Assembly: GCA_947458745.1 (NCBI GenBank)
Contig: CANGYQ010000001.1
Location: 248,001-312,000 of the forward strand
DNA from: Bryobacteraceae bacterium
GTDB lineage: Bacteria > Acidobacteriota > Terriglobia > Bryobacterales > Bryobacteraceae
Direction: 5' to 3'
DNA: 64,000 nt
Shown piece by piece: positions 18,236 through 27,318 of this stretch (its first letter is position 1; each line of letters opens with the position of its first letter). Position numbers and translations under genes: made by a program. The notes beneath the pieces were generated by a model. It was not told the DNA's origin and did no database searches. It saw only the letters and a list, made by a program, of their open reading frames with translations.

Positions 18236-19777
18236 ATGCGGAACATCCTGATACTTCTTGCCTGCCTGCCGCTTGTTTCAGCGGAGACTCTGCCTCGCTT
18301 TACTGACCCCAACCGGAAGGCCAAACTGATGGCCGCCATGCCCGAAGTGGAGAAGGTGTTTGAGAAGTTCGCGAAGGACCGGGCCGTCACCGGCATGGCT
18401 TATGGCGTCGTCATCGATGGCGAGTTGGTGCTGGCCAAAGGCGTGGGCGTGAAGGACCGGACCTCCAATGCGCCGGTGACCGCGGACACGGTGTTCCGCA
18501 TCGCCTCCATGACCAAGAGCTTCACCGCGCTGGCCATCCTGAAGCTGCGCGATCAGGGTAAGTTGTCGTTGGAAGATCCGGTGTCGAAGTATGTCCCGGA
18601 GATCGGCCAACTGAAGTACCCGAGCAGCGATACGGCTCCGCTGCGGGTGCGGCAGCTGTTGACGCATGGCGCGGGCTTTCCCGAAGACAACCCCTGGGGT
18701 GATCAACAACTGGGCCAACCCGATGCGGAGATGACGGCCTGGCTGAAGAAAGGTATCCCGTTTTCGACGCCGCCGGATACGGCCTACGAGTATTCCAATT
18801 ACGGCTTCGGTCTGCTGGGCCGCATCATCGCCAAGGCGTCTGGCAAGCCCTACGACGAGTATCTGCAGAAAGAGATTCTGGATCCACTGGGCATGAAGGC
18901 CTCCACACTGCACCCGTCGCGCATTCCGGCAAGCGTCGCCGCCGTGGGGTACCGCAAGACCGGCGATGTCTACAGCGTCGAGCCCTCGCTACCGCATGGC
19001 GCATTTGGCGCGATGGGCGGCTTGGCCGTCTCGGCCAATGATCTTGGCAAGTATGTCGCCTATCAGTTGGCGGCGTACCCACCGCGCGATGGGGCAGAAA
19101 CTGGACCCGTGCGCCGCAGCTCGCAGCGCGAAATGCAACACCCCTGGCGTCCGGCAGCTTTGCGGGCCAGCGGTTCACCGCTGACGGTCCGCGCGTCAGC
19201 CTATGGCTATGGCCTGAACATCTCGCGCACCTGCAACATCGGCCAGATCGTCGGCCACGGCGGCGGCCTGCCTGGCTTTGGCAGCTACATGATGTGGCTA
19301 CCCGAGTACGGCATCGGCTTCATCGGTATGAGCAACCTCACCTACACCTCACCGGCTCCCGCGATGGAACAGGCCATCGAAGTACTTTCCAAGACGGGCG
19401 CACTGCAGCCGCGCGAACTGCCCGCCTCGCCCGAGCTGATCTCGATGCGCGAATCGATCTGGAGCCTCTGGCAGAAATGGGACGAAGGCGCACTGAAGAA
19501 AGTCGCCGCCATGAACCTCCTGCTCGACACCCCCGCCCCGGCCCGCAAGACCGCGATGGAGGCCATCCAGAATGAAGTGGGCACCTGTTCCAGCGCTGGC
19601 CCGGTGTTGCCTGAAAACCTGCTGCGCGGCAAGTTCCGCCTGACCTGCGAGCGCGGGGCGGTGGACGTCACCTTCACTCTCGCCCCCACGATGCCGGTGA
19701 GCTTGCAGGCACTGCGGTTTGCCAAAGCGGACGCTAATGCGGCCCTGGTAGCCGTGCCGCCGGCCTGTAGACCGTAG
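18236..19777 (+). CDS. Serine hydrolase, class C beta-lactamase/esterase family
   Basis: About 513 residues from the ATG at 18236, which has an AGAGAAG ribosome site and gives a clear signal peptide (MRNILILLACLPLVSAE). A longer upstream frame has no signal and crosses the promoter area. The penicillin-binding fold has its catalytic motifs: Ser91-x-x-Lys94 in RIASMTKSF, the Tyr-x-Asn motif in YEYSNYGFG, and HGG in VGHGGGLPG. A C-terminal extension of about 130 residues follows. Members act as periplasmic esterases, D-aminopeptidases or beta-lactamases, and the substrate cannot be told from sequence. It is divergent from the iorA remnant. Confidence 0.88.
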   Translation: MRNILILLACLPLVSAETLPRFTDPNRKAKLMAAMPEVEKVFEKFAKDRAVTGMAYGVVIDGELVLAKGVGVKDRTSNAPVTADTVFRIASMTKSFTALAILKLRDQGKLSLEDPVSKYVPEIGQLKYPSSDTAPLRVRQLLTHGAGFPEDNPWGDQQLGQPDAEMTAWLKKGIPFSTPPDTAYEYSNYGFGLLGRIIAKASGKPYDEYLQKEILDPLGMKASTLHPSRIPASVAAVGYRKTGDVYSVEPSLPHGAFGAMGGLAVSANDLGKYVAYQLAAYPPRDGAETGPVRRSSQREMQHPWRPAALRASGSPLTVRASAYGYGLNISRTCNIGQIVGHGGGLPGFGSYMMWLPEYGIGFIGMSNLTYTSPAPAMEQAIEVLSKTGALQPRELPASPELISMRESIWSLWQKWDEGALKKVAAMNLLLDTPAPARKTAMEAIQNEVGTCSSAGPVLPENLLRGKFRLTCERGAVDVTFTLAPTMPVSLQALRFAKADANAALVAVPPACRP

Positions 19778-19807
19778 GGCGCGCTTCGCAAATTGGCGCA
19801 GGATCAG

Positions 19808-20899
19808 TCAGGGGTTGGAGTTGCGGCGAAACTTGTCCACCCGGTGGAAGGTCATAAAGTTCGCGTCATGCGCGCGGTGGGCGCCGCCTTCGTCGTCGTC
19901 AAAGGCGGTGCGGGAGGCCACCACCAGATCTTCGCCGTCGAACTGCCAATCGACATACTGGAACGCATGTCTCACTGGGTCCGGATGCGACAGGATGGTG
20001 CGGTGGATGGTCCAGGCTTGTAAGTCTGGCGAGAACATCAGCACCAGGGTGTTGCGCACGGACGCGGGGTCCTTGGCCGACTGCGGAAACTCAGGCCGCG
20101 CGGGATTGGACAGCGTCCAGTAGCGCTTGCTTTTCTTGTCCCAGCGGATGGTGAACTTCTTGGCACCGCCGGGGAAGTCGATGAGGCGGTCGAACTGGAG
20201 CAGGGGCCCCTTTACGCTGACGATGGCCGCCTTCTCCACATTGTGTACCCGCAGGATGTCCAGCAGACGGCCTTGGCGGTCCACCACGACATTGCCTTCC
20301 AGCCAGGTTGAGCCCATTCCGGCCTTGTCCGCTGGATAGGCGAGGCTGGTGGAGAGCTGCCAGCTCTCGGGGTCCATCAGGTCAGCCTTCACGGGAGCCG
20401 AGAGTACGAACGCCTCAAAGCCGCCCCACTTGCCTTCCGGGTGGAACTCCATGGCGCGCCACAAGCGACCGCGATGCTCAATGATCGGCACTGGGGCGGT
20501 GTGATAGCCGGTAGCAGGATGCAGAAGCGAGGGCGGGCTCCATGTGCGGCCGCCATCCAAAGACTTGCGGATGACGATGCGCCCGTATTCGTAGGTAGTG
20601 CCCATCAGATAGAGCGCGCCGCGATGAACGAATAGGTTGGACCAGAACTGATCATTGAACTCGGCCGTCTTGGCCCAGGTGAGACCGCGATCAGTGGAAC
20701 GGAAGACGCGGGAGACGGCGGAGGTGGACTGGGTGGACCCGACGCCGAAGAAGTCGTGCGAGGCGGCGTAGCTGCCATCGGGCAATATGGCGATCGAGGG
20801 CGACCCGATGTACTGACGGGTATGCGCCGGATGATGGTCGATGACGACACCGGGCGGCGGCGTGGCCGCAAACAGGAGTGTGAACAGGATGGGAGGCAT
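19808..20899 (-). CDS. Sialidase-like BNR-repeat protein
   Basis: About 363 residues from an ATG at 20899; a GTG at 20911 is also open. A short signal peptide (MPPILFTLLFAATPP) is followed by a predicted six-bladed propeller. Asp-box repeats SxDxGxTW are visible as STDRGLTW and SLDGGRTW. A third region (WTIHRTILSHPD) is more degenerate. The family covers exo-alpha-sialidases and other exported glycan-binding or glycan-cleaving propellers. The Arg triad of true sialidases is not obvious, so enzymatic activity on sialic acid is unproven. Convergent with the serine hydrolase gene. Confidence 0.78.
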   Translation of the reverse strand: MPPILFTLLFAATPPPGVVIDHHPAHTRQYIGSPSIAILPDGSYAASHDFFGVGSTQSTSAVSRVFRSTDRGLTWAKTAEFNDQFWSNLFVHRGALYLMGTTYEYGRIVIRKSLDGGRTWSPPSLLHPATGYHTAPVPIIEHRGRLWRAMEFHPEGKWGGFEAFVLSAPVKADLMDPESWQLSTSLAYPADKAGMGSTWLEGNVVVDRQGRLLDILRVHNVEKAAIVSVKGPLLQFDRLIDFPGGAKKFTIRWDKKSKRYWTLSNPARPEFPQSAKDPASVRNTLVLMFSPDLQAWTIHRTILSHPDPVRHAFQYVDWQFDGEDLVVASRTAFDDDEGGAHRAHDANFMTFHRVDKFRRNSNP

Positions 20900-20968
20900 C
20901 TGTGCGACCACTCTAGTTCAACTCAACCGGCTTCTGCCAGCACACCCGGAGAACTGGTGACGGTGCTG

Positions 20969-21439
20969 CTACCAGCCGAGCGCGTTCATCTTGTCCAGAA
21001 CTAACTGCGGGGTGGCTTTGCTACAGTTTACCCGGCCTCGCAGTTTCTGGGAGAGTTGAATCTTGGCGGTATTCATTCCGCTCAGCAAGCGGATGGCCGC
21101 ATCAGAGTTCAGCCGCTCCTTGCGTAATCCAGGAAACCGCCGGGAACGTTGGCCCAGGGCCAGGTTAAGGTCAGCGAAGATCAGTTCGGCGTAACCTTTC
21201 AGCCGCGTCTGAGCCACACCCTTACTGGCCAGAAGGGACCCGGCCCAGTCGTTGCTGACGTCCGCCACGGCCAACGTGCTGTTGAGCCCAGTCTGCAGGG
21301 GTACCGCGGTTTCAATGGGGTCAAGCCCGATGGGACGCAGCTTGCCGTTACCATCTCCGGTAAGAATCACATTGCCCAGGTTAATCAGCACCTTGTAACT
21401 GCCTGACCCGTAGGTCGATGGGTTCCTGTTCTGTCCCAC
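20969..21439 (-). CDS. Hypothetical protein, 156 residues
   Basis: A frame open from a GTG at 21439 to a stop at 20969. The sequence includes INLGNVILTGDGNGKLRPIG, STLAVADVSNDWAG and a basic helical C-terminus (SQKLRGRVNCSKAT). No known domain is recognised, and there is no signal peptide or membrane segment. Opposite frames are shorter, and codon positions look plausibly coding. It may be the tail of a larger damaged gene, since the 131-residue ORF just upstream ends out of frame. Confidence 0.4.
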   Translation of the reverse strand: MGQNRNPSTYGSGSYKVLINLGNVILTGDGNGKLRPIGLDPIETAVPLQTGLNSTLAVADVSNDWAGSLLASKGVAQTRLKGYAELIFADLNLALGQRSRRFPGLRKERLNSDAAIRLLSGMNTAKIQLSQKLRGRVNCSKATPQLVLDKMNALGW

Positions 21440-21606
21440 ACACCGGGGTGAAAACGGTCGGCGTTCCCATTAAATGCGTCTCCCAAGACAATCGCGCCTA
21501 ACGCCCTCCATCCTCCCCGGCGCATTCAGAGCAGACGCCAACTTTCGCGATGGGCCTTTGTCGCGGTGAGCCGCCTGAAAGGCCTCGTTGGCAGCGTGCA
21601 GCGAGG

Positions 21607-22002
21607 TTAAGCCTTGCTCGAGCGCCATCTTGGTCCATTGGCCGGAACATTCATCATTTCGTTGAAATAGAGTTCGTCGTCCGTGGCCCGGTCGGTGATG
21701 CCCACCCGCTGGTTATCGTTTACTTCCTGGAGCCGGTCAGCGATCCAGTCACGGGTCTCCGTCACTTCCTGCGGATCCAAGGGAACGATCTTCACCGCCG
21801 GGTCCACTGCCCGCATCACGGTGTGAGAGAACTTTACGACAGAAGCGTCCACGTTGTCGCCACTTTCGTGTTCCACCACCACCTTATCCTGTGTCCAGCC
21901 CGCCAGAAGAAAAACTGGCCGCCGAGTGGTTGAGAGCCTCTTCAGGCCGGCGATGGAGTTGTAGAGGATCTTGTTGGGAAAGTCCAGATCACCTAGGGGC
22001 AT
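21607..22002 (-). CDS. Hypothetical protein, possibly frameshifted at C-terminus
   Basis: A 131-residue soluble acidic protein with stretches such as NKILYNSIAGLKRLST, VVVEHESGDNVDASV and TDDELYFNEMMNVPANG. No family is recognised. After ANG the frame ends in RWRSSKA-stop. A shifted frame instead continues as WTKMALEQGLTSLHAANEAF, which looks protein-like, so a frameshift near 21640 is possible. A short upstream frame, QYDGEKRFCMITGKGHPR, ends across the start codon. No functional prediction is justified. Confidence 0.4.
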   Translation of the reverse strand: MPLGDLDFPNKILYNSIAGLKRLSTTRRPVFLLAGWTQDKVVVEHESGDNVDASVVKFSHTVMRAVDPAVKIVPLDPQEVTETRDWIADRLQEVNDNQRVGITDRATDDELYFNEMMNVPANGPRWRSSKA

Positions 22003-22216
22003 TTTGCTCCTCCGTCCTCGTCAAGGCATCTCGTGGGTGCCCTTTCCCCGTTATCATACAGAAGCGTTTTTCGCCATCGTACTGTATCACCAGAGCTTCG
22101 CCATCCCGGCCTGATGATATTTGGCGCAGTTTTGCGTCCGGCCCCGGGGCCGCCCATCAGATCTGGCTCGGCACCTGCCCGCAACTTCCCGGGAAACGTA
22201 GCATAGAATTGAGCTT

Positions 22217-23434
22217 ATGCCCGGAACCACGAAGTCCAACTTTCCCCTCTCTCGCCGCCAGATGGTGAAGTCTACCGCCCTGGCAATGACGGCCGCCTCC
22301 TATTCGCGCGTCTATGGCGCTAATGACAAAGTGCAGTTGGGCGTCATTGGTGTCGGCAATCGCGGCACCGGCGTGATGGGGACGTTCCAGCAGTCAGGCC
22401 GCATCGATGTCAAGGCCGTGTGCGACGTCTACGCCAAGAACGTTGATGCCGCGCTCACCAAGGCGCCGGGCGCCAAGGGCGTCAAGGAGCATCAGGAACT
22501 GCTGGCCATGAAGGGCATCGACGCGGTGCTGATCGCCACGCCGGACCATTGGCACTCCCGCATCGCCATCGACGCGCTGAACGCCAAGCTGGATGTCTAT
22601 GTCGAAAAGCCGCTGACGCTCACCATTGAAGAAGGTCCGGCCATCGTCAAGGCGGCGCGCGTGAATGACCGCATTTGTCAGGTGGGCATGCAGCAGCGGT
22701 CCGGCAGCCACTACCTGCGGGCCAAGGAAGAGTACATGAAGTCCGGGAAGCTGGGCAAGATCACCATGGCCCGGACCTGGTGGCATGGCAATGGCTTCCA
22801 CTTGCGCAAGGCGCCGACGGAACTGATGCAGCAGCCGTCGAACCTGGATTGGTCGCGCTTCCTAGGTCCGGTGAAGTGGCGCGATTATGACCCGCAGCAG
22901 TATTGGAACTTCCGCGCCTATCTCGATTTTGGCGGCGGCCAAGTGACGGACCTGTTCACACACTGGATCGATGTGGTCCACATGTTCATGGAGCAGGACA
23001 ACCCGACATCAGCCGTCGCGGCGGGCGGCGTTTACTTCGCCAAGGATGGCCGCACGGCCCCGGACACGATCAACGTGCTGCTGGAATACCCCAACGACTG
23101 GTTGGCGACTTTTGAAGCCACTCTCGCTCCAGGCATCACCGGTGCGGGCATCGAGATGTGCGGGACGGAAGGCAAGCTCTATATTGACCGGTCACGCTAC
23201 GTCTACACACCCAAGGGCCGCAACTCGGTCCCGGTGGAAGTGAAGGCCGAACGCGAGCAGACCATCGAGCACGTCGCCAACTTCCTCGATTGCGTGAAGA
23301 GCCGCAAGCGCCCCAACGGTGACGTCTACATCGGCCACCGCAGCGCGCAAGCCTCACACCTGGGCAACATCGCCTACGTGCAGAAGCGGCGGCTGAAGTT
23401 TGATGCGGATCGCGAAGAGATTCTGCCGCTGTAG
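22217..23434 (+). CDS. Gfo/Idh/MocA-family oxidoreductase, exported
   Basis: A 405-residue member of the large acidobacterial/planctomycete branch. A twin-arginine-like signal (LSRRQMVKSTALAMTAAS) is followed by the Rossmann domain (LGVIGVGNRGTGV). The motifs ATPDHWHSR and VEKPLT carry the conserved catalytic-type lysine. The C-terminal domain has DFGGGQVTDLFTHWIDVVH. This branch oxidises C3-hydroxyls of sugars or glycosides in the periplasm. It has no operon partner on its strand other than the small TPR-like gene 45 bp downstream. Confidence 0.92.
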   Translation: MPGTTKSNFPLSRRQMVKSTALAMTAASYSRVYGANDKVQLGVIGVGNRGTGVMGTFQQSGRIDVKAVCDVYAKNVDAALTKAPGAKGVKEHQELLAMKGIDAVLIATPDHWHSRIAIDALNAKLDVYVEKPLTLTIEEGPAIVKAARVNDRICQVGMQQRSGSHYLRAKEEYMKSGKLGKITMARTWWHGNGFHLRKAPTELMQQPSNLDWSRFLGPVKWRDYDPQQYWNFRAYLDFGGGQVTDLFTHWIDVVHMFMEQDNPTSAVAAGGVYFAKDGRTAPDTINVLLEYPNDWLATFEATLAPGITGAGIEMCGTEGKLYIDRSRYVYTPKGRNSVPVEVKAEREQTIEHVANFLDCVKSRKRPNGDVYIGHRSAQASHLGNIAYVQKRRLKFDADREEILPL

Positions 23435-23479
23435 CTCCGACCGGGAATAAGCGGGCCCGGTGGCGGGATCTTCCGTGGG

Positions 23480-23986
23480 ATGAATCCTACGTGGCAAAGC
23501 TTACTTGCGCTTGTGCGCAGCTATCTAGTGTTGGTTGCACTGACCTTGGCCCCGGCCCAGGCGGAGGTGTTTAGCCTGAAGTTTGAGCGGCTGAATGGAG
23601 CGTTGGCGATGCTAAGTTCCACTGACCGGCAGACGGTGGACAACGCCATCGCACTGATCAAGCAGGGCGACCATAACCTGGCGCTGATCGAACCGAACAG
23701 TGTAGCCAGGACCAATCCCAGCAGCGCGGGCGTGCGCGTACTGACCGCCTATGCGCTGCTGAATCTGGGGAACACGCTGGGTGCATTTAAGGAAGCCCAG
23801 ACGGCCGAGAGCGTGGGGCATGATAGCTACATCTGCTCCTTCCTGGGCCGGATGGCGTACCTGGTGGGCGACGTGCGGGCCTGCAAGCGCGAAATCAAGC
23901 ACGTGAAGGCTGCCGGCGACCCCGACGGTGAAGCGGCGGCGCTGGAGAAAGCCCTATCTGGCAAAGGGCGCAAGGTCGCGCAGTGA
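23480..23986 (+). CDS. Exported TPR-like hypothetical protein
   Basis: A 168-residue protein with a signal peptide (about residues 1-28, ending PAQAEV) and helical repeats. The parts RVLTAYALLNLGNTLGAFKEA and SFLGRMAYLVGDVRACK have the spacing of two tetratricopeptide repeats. No further domain is present. It follows the Gfo/Idh gene in the same direction by 45 bp and is convergent with the BLUF gene, whose end is 1 bp away. A protein-interaction role is inferred only from the repeats. Confidence 0.6.
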   Translation: MNPTWQSLLALVRSYLVLVALTLAPAQAEVFSLKFERLNGALAMLSSTDRQTVDNAIALIKQGDHNLALIEPNSVARTNPSSAGVRVLTAYALLNLGNTLGAFKEAQTAESVGHDSYICSFLGRMAYLVGDVRACKREIKHVKAAGDPDGEAAALEKALSGKGRKVAQ

Positions 23987-23987
23987 C

Positions 23988-24353
23988 TCAGAACAACAGA
24001 TCGTCCAGGCTGCGATGTCCCGGCAGCTCCCCGACGGCTAGGCGGTAGAAACCCATCGACCAGTCTTCAAACTCTCGGACCTGCGCCGGACCTTCCCAGA
24101 GCACAAGGCATTCCTTATGGCGGGTATCGTGCTGGATAGCGTCGTAATAGAGAGAGCGTACAACTTCTTTTGGACCTTCCAGCACCTGCAGGAAAACCTC
24201 GCCCCGGTAGACCAGGGCCCCGGTTACGCCAATTGATCCATTGTGTTGCCGAGCCCTTTGCAGAAGCTCCGTTAACTCTTCCTCGAACATCGGGGCCGTG
24301 GCCGTGCTGGTGTAAACAAGCCGGTAGATGGTTTCTGGCCCTGTGGGCTTCAC
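23988..24353 (-). CDS. BLUF-domain blue-light sensor
   Basis: A single-domain BLUF protein of 121 residues if started at the GTG at 24353. The frame is open further, but the extra N-terminus overlaps the upstream DinB gene and has no BLUF homology. All photochemically important residues are present: Tyr14 (RLVYTSTA), Asn38 (ARQHNGSIGVTG), Gln56 (VFLQVLEGP), Trp98 and Met100 (EDWSMGF). BLUF domains bind FAD and rearrange the Tyr-Gln hydrogen bonds on blue light. With no fused output domain it must act on a partner protein. The nearest co-directional gene is a DinB-family protein 47 bp upstream. Confidence 0.85.
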   Translation of the reverse strand: MKPTGPETIYRLVYTSTATAPMFEEELTELLQRARQHNGSIGVTGALVYRGEVFLQVLEGPKEVVRSLYYDAIQHDTRHKECLVLWEGPAQVREFEDWSMGFYRLAVGELPGHRSLDDLLF

Positions 24354-24399
24354 AGGAGGGGTATCGGCAGATCCCCACTGGAGCTTTAACAGACCGCTC

Positions 24400-24951
24400 T
24401 CATGTCGACAGACCGGCCGCCCGGGCCAAAGTGCGCTCGGCCTGCCAGAGGTGACGCCGGTGGTGGGCCGCCATGATCCGCAAGCCTGCCCAAAGTGAGT
24501 AACGGACGCGAGCATTGAAGGGCGACACTACCTGGGGACGATCGATGGCCAGTCCGTCCAGAGACAAGGCGAACGCGGCGAGCCGGGCGGAATGATCTTG
24601 GAATTGGGCTAGCACTTCCTCCAGGGGCTGCACGGCGGGCTGAAATGCGGGAGGGGTCTTCACGGTTTGGCGATAGGGCGGTTCCAGAAACCACAACAAC
24701 AGCCGCTCCATTAGTCGTAGGCGGAAGGGCTGGCCGGCTGCGGGCATCGATTGCGCGGCCTGCCTGGCTTGCTCCAGCACGGGCCAGAACGCCTCGGCTG
24801 TGAGATTAAGGTGGGCCAGACAATCGGTGGCCGCCCAACCGGAGTTGGGCCGGATGGACCAGGCATCGGCCGGATACTGCTCGGTCAACCGCTTCGCCCA
24901 AAGCGCCGCGGCGGTGAACTCGGAAGCTAAGCTCTTGATGGACGAACTCAT
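24400..24951 (-). CDS. DinB-family metal-binding protein
   Basis: A 183-residue four-helix DinB/YfiT-type protein. The metal-binding histidine triad is visible: His47 (LAHLN), and the pair in MAAHHRRHLWQ (His163 or 164, and His167). Members of this superfamily act as thiol-dependent transferases or have unknown roles. It is on the same strand as, and just upstream of, the BLUF gene, so the two probably share a transcript. It lies 36 bp downstream of the methylmalonyl-CoA mutase gene. The substrate is unknown. Confidence 0.82.
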   Translation of the reverse strand: MSSSIKSLASEFTAAALWAKRLTEQYPADAWSIRPNSGWAATDCLAHLNLTAEAFWPVLEQARQAAQSMPAAGQPFRLRLMERLLLWFLEPPYRQTVKTPPAFQPAVQPLEEVLAQFQDHSARLAAFALSLDGLAIDRPQVVSPFNARVRYSLWAGLRIMAAHHRRHLWQAERTLARAAGLST

Positions 24952-24987
24952 CGTTACCTTTTTCTAAATTCCAAGACGAGCCAGAGC

Positions 24988-26490
24988 TTACTGGGTTTCC
25001 TGATATTCGCCAAAGACGGTGCGGAGGCAGTCGGAGATCTCGCCCACCGTCACCAGGGACGCGGCGCAGTCCAGGATGTGGGGCATCAGGTTGTCCGTGC
25101 CGCGCGCGGCGGCTTCGAGTGCCGTAAGACGTTCCGCGACGGCGGTGGCGCTGCGGGAGGCCCGTACTTCGCGCAACCGGGCCACCTGGCGGCGTTCGAG
25201 CTCGGGGTCCACGCGGAAGGTGGGGATCTTGGCCGCGTCATCCTGGCGGAACTTGTTCACACCAACGATCGTGATCTCACCCCGCTCAATGCCGCGCTGG
25301 TAGTCGTAGGCGGCGTTCTGGATCTCGGACTGGACGTAGCCGCGTTCGATGGCGCTCAGGGTGCCGCCCATCTCATCGATGTGCCTTAAGTACGCGCGCG
25401 CGTCGGCCTCGATCTGGTCCGTCATCGCCTCAATGCATTCGGCGCCGCCGAGCGGGTCCACCGTGTTGGTGATGCCGGTCTCGTGGGCGATGATCTGTTG
25501 CGTGCGGAGGGCGATGCGGGCGGACTCTTCCGTGGGCAGGCCCAGCGCTTCATCACGCGAGTTTGTATGCAGGGACTGGGTACCCCCCAGCACGGCAGCC
25601 AATGCCTGAATCGCCACGCGCACGACGTTGACGTCCGGCTGCTGAGCGGTCAGGGTCGCCCCAGCGGTCTGCGTGTGGAAGCGCAGCATCGAGCTTTTGG
25701 GATCGCGCGCCCCAAAGCGGTCCCGCATCAGATGCGCATAGAGCCGCCGCGCGGCGCGGAACTTGGCGATCTCTTCCAGAAAGTTGTTGTGGGCGTTAAA
25801 GAAGAAGCTGAGCCGTGGCGCGAACTGGTCGATGTCGAGGCCCGCCGCCACCGCTGCCTCAATGTAGGCGATGGCGTTGGCCAGCGTGAAGGCCACTTCC
25901 TGCACCGCGGTGGAGCCCGCTTCCCGGATGTGGTAGCCCGAAATCGAGATGGTGTTCCACTCCGGCACTTCGCGACCGGCCCAGGCAAACAGATCAGTGA
26001 TGATCCGCATCGCGGGACGCGGTGGATAGATGTAGGTGCCGCGGGCGATGTACTCCTTCAAAATGTCGTTCTGGATGGTGCCGGAAAGCTTCTTTGAGTC
26101 CGCCCCCTGCTCCCGCGCCACCAACACGTAGAGCGCCAGCAGAATGGAGGCGGTGGAGTTGATGGTCATCGATGTCGAGACCTTCTCCAGCTCAATCGAG
26201 TCAAACAAGACCCTCATGTCAGCCAGGGAGCAAATGGAGACGCCCACCTTGCCCACTTCACCCAGCGCCAGCGGATGATCGGAATCCATGCCCATCTGGG
26301 TTGGGAGATCGAAGGCGACGCTGAGGCCGGTGGTGCCTTGCGAGAGCAGATAGCGGTAGCGGCGGTTCGATTCCTCCGCGGTGCCAAACCCGGCATACTG
26401 CCGCATGGTCCACAAGCGGGTGCGGTACATGTCCCGGTAGATGCCGCGGGTGTAGGGAAACTGGCCGGCGGGCGGGAGGGGTTGGCTCAT
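24988..26490 (-). CDS. Methylmalonyl-CoA mutase, large (catalytic) subunit
   Basis: A 500-residue catalytic subunit, starting at the ATG at 26490 ([20 protein letters not shown]). The upstream extension of the frame is rich in Arg/Pro/Ser and is not coding. It has the TIM barrel only; the B12-binding domain must come from a separate small-subunit gene that is not in the window. Substrate markers favour methylmalonyl-CoA over isobutyryl-CoA: Tyr in MRQYAGFG (Phe in isobutyryl-CoA mutase) and Arg in [11 protein letters not shown] (Gln in isobutyryl-CoA mutase). Other conserved blocks are [15 protein letters not shown] and [14 protein letters not shown]. It interconverts succinyl-CoA and methylmalonyl-CoA for propionate or branched-chain metabolism. 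Confidence 0.92.
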   Translation of the reverse strand: MSQPLPPAGQFPYTRGIYRDMYRTRLWTMRQYAGFGTAEESNRRYRYLLSQGTTGLSVAFDLPTQMGMDSDHPLALGEVGKVGVSICSLADMRVLFDSIELEKVSTSMTINSTASILLALYVLVAREQGADSKKLSGTIQNDILKEYIARGTYIYPPRPAMRIITDLFAWAGREVPEWNTISISGYHIREAGSTAVQEVAFTLANAIAYIEAAVAAGLDIDQFAPRLSFFFNAHNNFLEEIAKFRAARRLYAHLMRDRFGARDPKSSMLRFHTQTAGATLTAQQPDVNVVRVAIQALAAVLGGTQSLHTNSRDEALGLPTEESARIALRTQQIIAHETGITNTVDPLGGAECIEAMTDQIEADARAYLRHIDEMGGTLSAIERGYVQSEIQNAAYDYQRGIERGEITIVGVNKFRQDDAAKIPTFRVDPELERRQVARLREVRASRSATAVAERLTALEAAARGTDNLMPHILDCAASLVTVGEISDCLRTVFGEYQETQ

Positions 26491-26509
26491 GGAGAGTCTA
26501 GGGACGGTG

Positions 26510-26773
26510 CTATTGGCGGTTGATCTTGCGGGCCCGCAAGAACGAGGTGATACCAAAGAAGGCCATGGTGAGCGCGAAAAAGCCGGCCAGGATAATCCGG
26601 CCCGTCGAATCCGCACTGCCGTCCCCGGTTTGCCAGGCGCGGAACGCCGACCCGCCGGCCACGACGGCAAACACCAGGAAAGCAAAGCCAATCATCTCGT
26701 TCCAAAGTACCCGGAGCGGTTTGATCACTCCGGGAACCACAGTCTTCACAAACTTACCAGCAGCGTCAAGCAT
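26510..26773 (-). CDS. Small membrane protein, two TM segments
   Basis: An 87-residue protein with two hydrophobic helices (about 28-46, [12 protein letters not shown], and 60-77, [19 protein letters not shown]) and a basic C-terminus (RARKINRQ). It lies 19 bp upstream of the mutase gene in the same direction, so a shared transcript is likely. No family is recognised. Confidence 0.6.
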   Translation of the reverse strand: MLDAAGKFVKTVVPGVIKPLRVLWNEMIGFAFLVFAVVAGGSAFRAWQTGDGSADSTGRIILAGFFALTMAFFGITSFLRARKINRQ

Positions 26774-26971
26774 AAGTAATCACAATTGCCCCGGGCTACG
26801 GAAATCACGCCCGGGATCCGATACCTATACTGTACGCGAATCAGGTTCTTGCAACCAGATCGGGCGCAGGGACATCGAGAGAGTAGGAGCAAGAGAGCCC
26901 AAGAAAATGCCGTGCCAGCCACTGGACAGCGATGTTATTCTTGGGTTGAGCCTTCAGGAAGAGGCCTAGAG

Positions 26972-27265
26972 TTGGACGAACGCCTTAAAGATTTGATGCA
27001 AGAGCTGGGCAACGCGATTAACGAGTCGCTGTCCGACTCCGACCGGATTGCCACCGCCATTGGCGAAATCAAGCGCGCGGGATACGATGTTTTCCTGGTG
27101 CTGGAAGCCACCATTGGCTTCAACAAGCGCGAAACCTCGGACGACGATGAACCGGTAGCCGAAGAGACTTCTTTCAAGTCCGCCGGGCGGTTTAAGTGGA
27201 CCTCACAGGACCACAAGTTCCTGAAGGCACTGAAGATCGCAGCCGACGAAGACCTGCGCTCATAG
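26972..27265 (+). CDS. Hypothetical small acidic protein, 97 residues
   Basis: I start this at the TTG at 26972, preceded by AGGAAGAGG. That gives LDERLKDLMQELGNAINESL followed by a compact hydrophobic core (RAGYDVFLVLEATIGF) and a charged tail. The frame is open further upstream, but that part is basic and low in coding character. Similar roughly 100-residue proteins with an SDRIATAIGEIKRAGYDV block occur as conserved hypotheticals; I cannot name a function. It is convergent with the GlcG/HbpS-like gene, with a hairpin between. Confidence 0.6.
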   Translation: MDERLKDLMQELGNAINESLSDSDRIATAIGEIKRAGYDVFLVLEATIGFNKRETSDDDEPVAEETSFKSAGRFKWTSQDHKFLKALKIAADEDLRS

Positions 27266-27279
27266 TTAGGCCCGCGCGG

Positions 27280-27316
27280 GCCAGCTTGCGTGCGGGGTTC
27301 AGACCCCGCGGCTGGC
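27280..27316. terminator. Hairpin between convergent genes
   Basis: Inner stem GCGGGG/CCCCGC with a 6-nt loop (27292-27309), and an outer GCCAGC/GCTGGC stem. It lies between two convergent gene ends. There is no T-run, so it may act as a bidirectional pause or a weak terminator. Confidence 0.45.
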
Positions 27317-27318
27317 GT

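Noticed and set aside
26491-26691. N-terminal extension of the methylmalonyl-CoA mutase frame
   Set aside because: Overlaps the end of the small membrane protein gene and encodes an Arg/Pro/Ser-rich stretch absent from the family.
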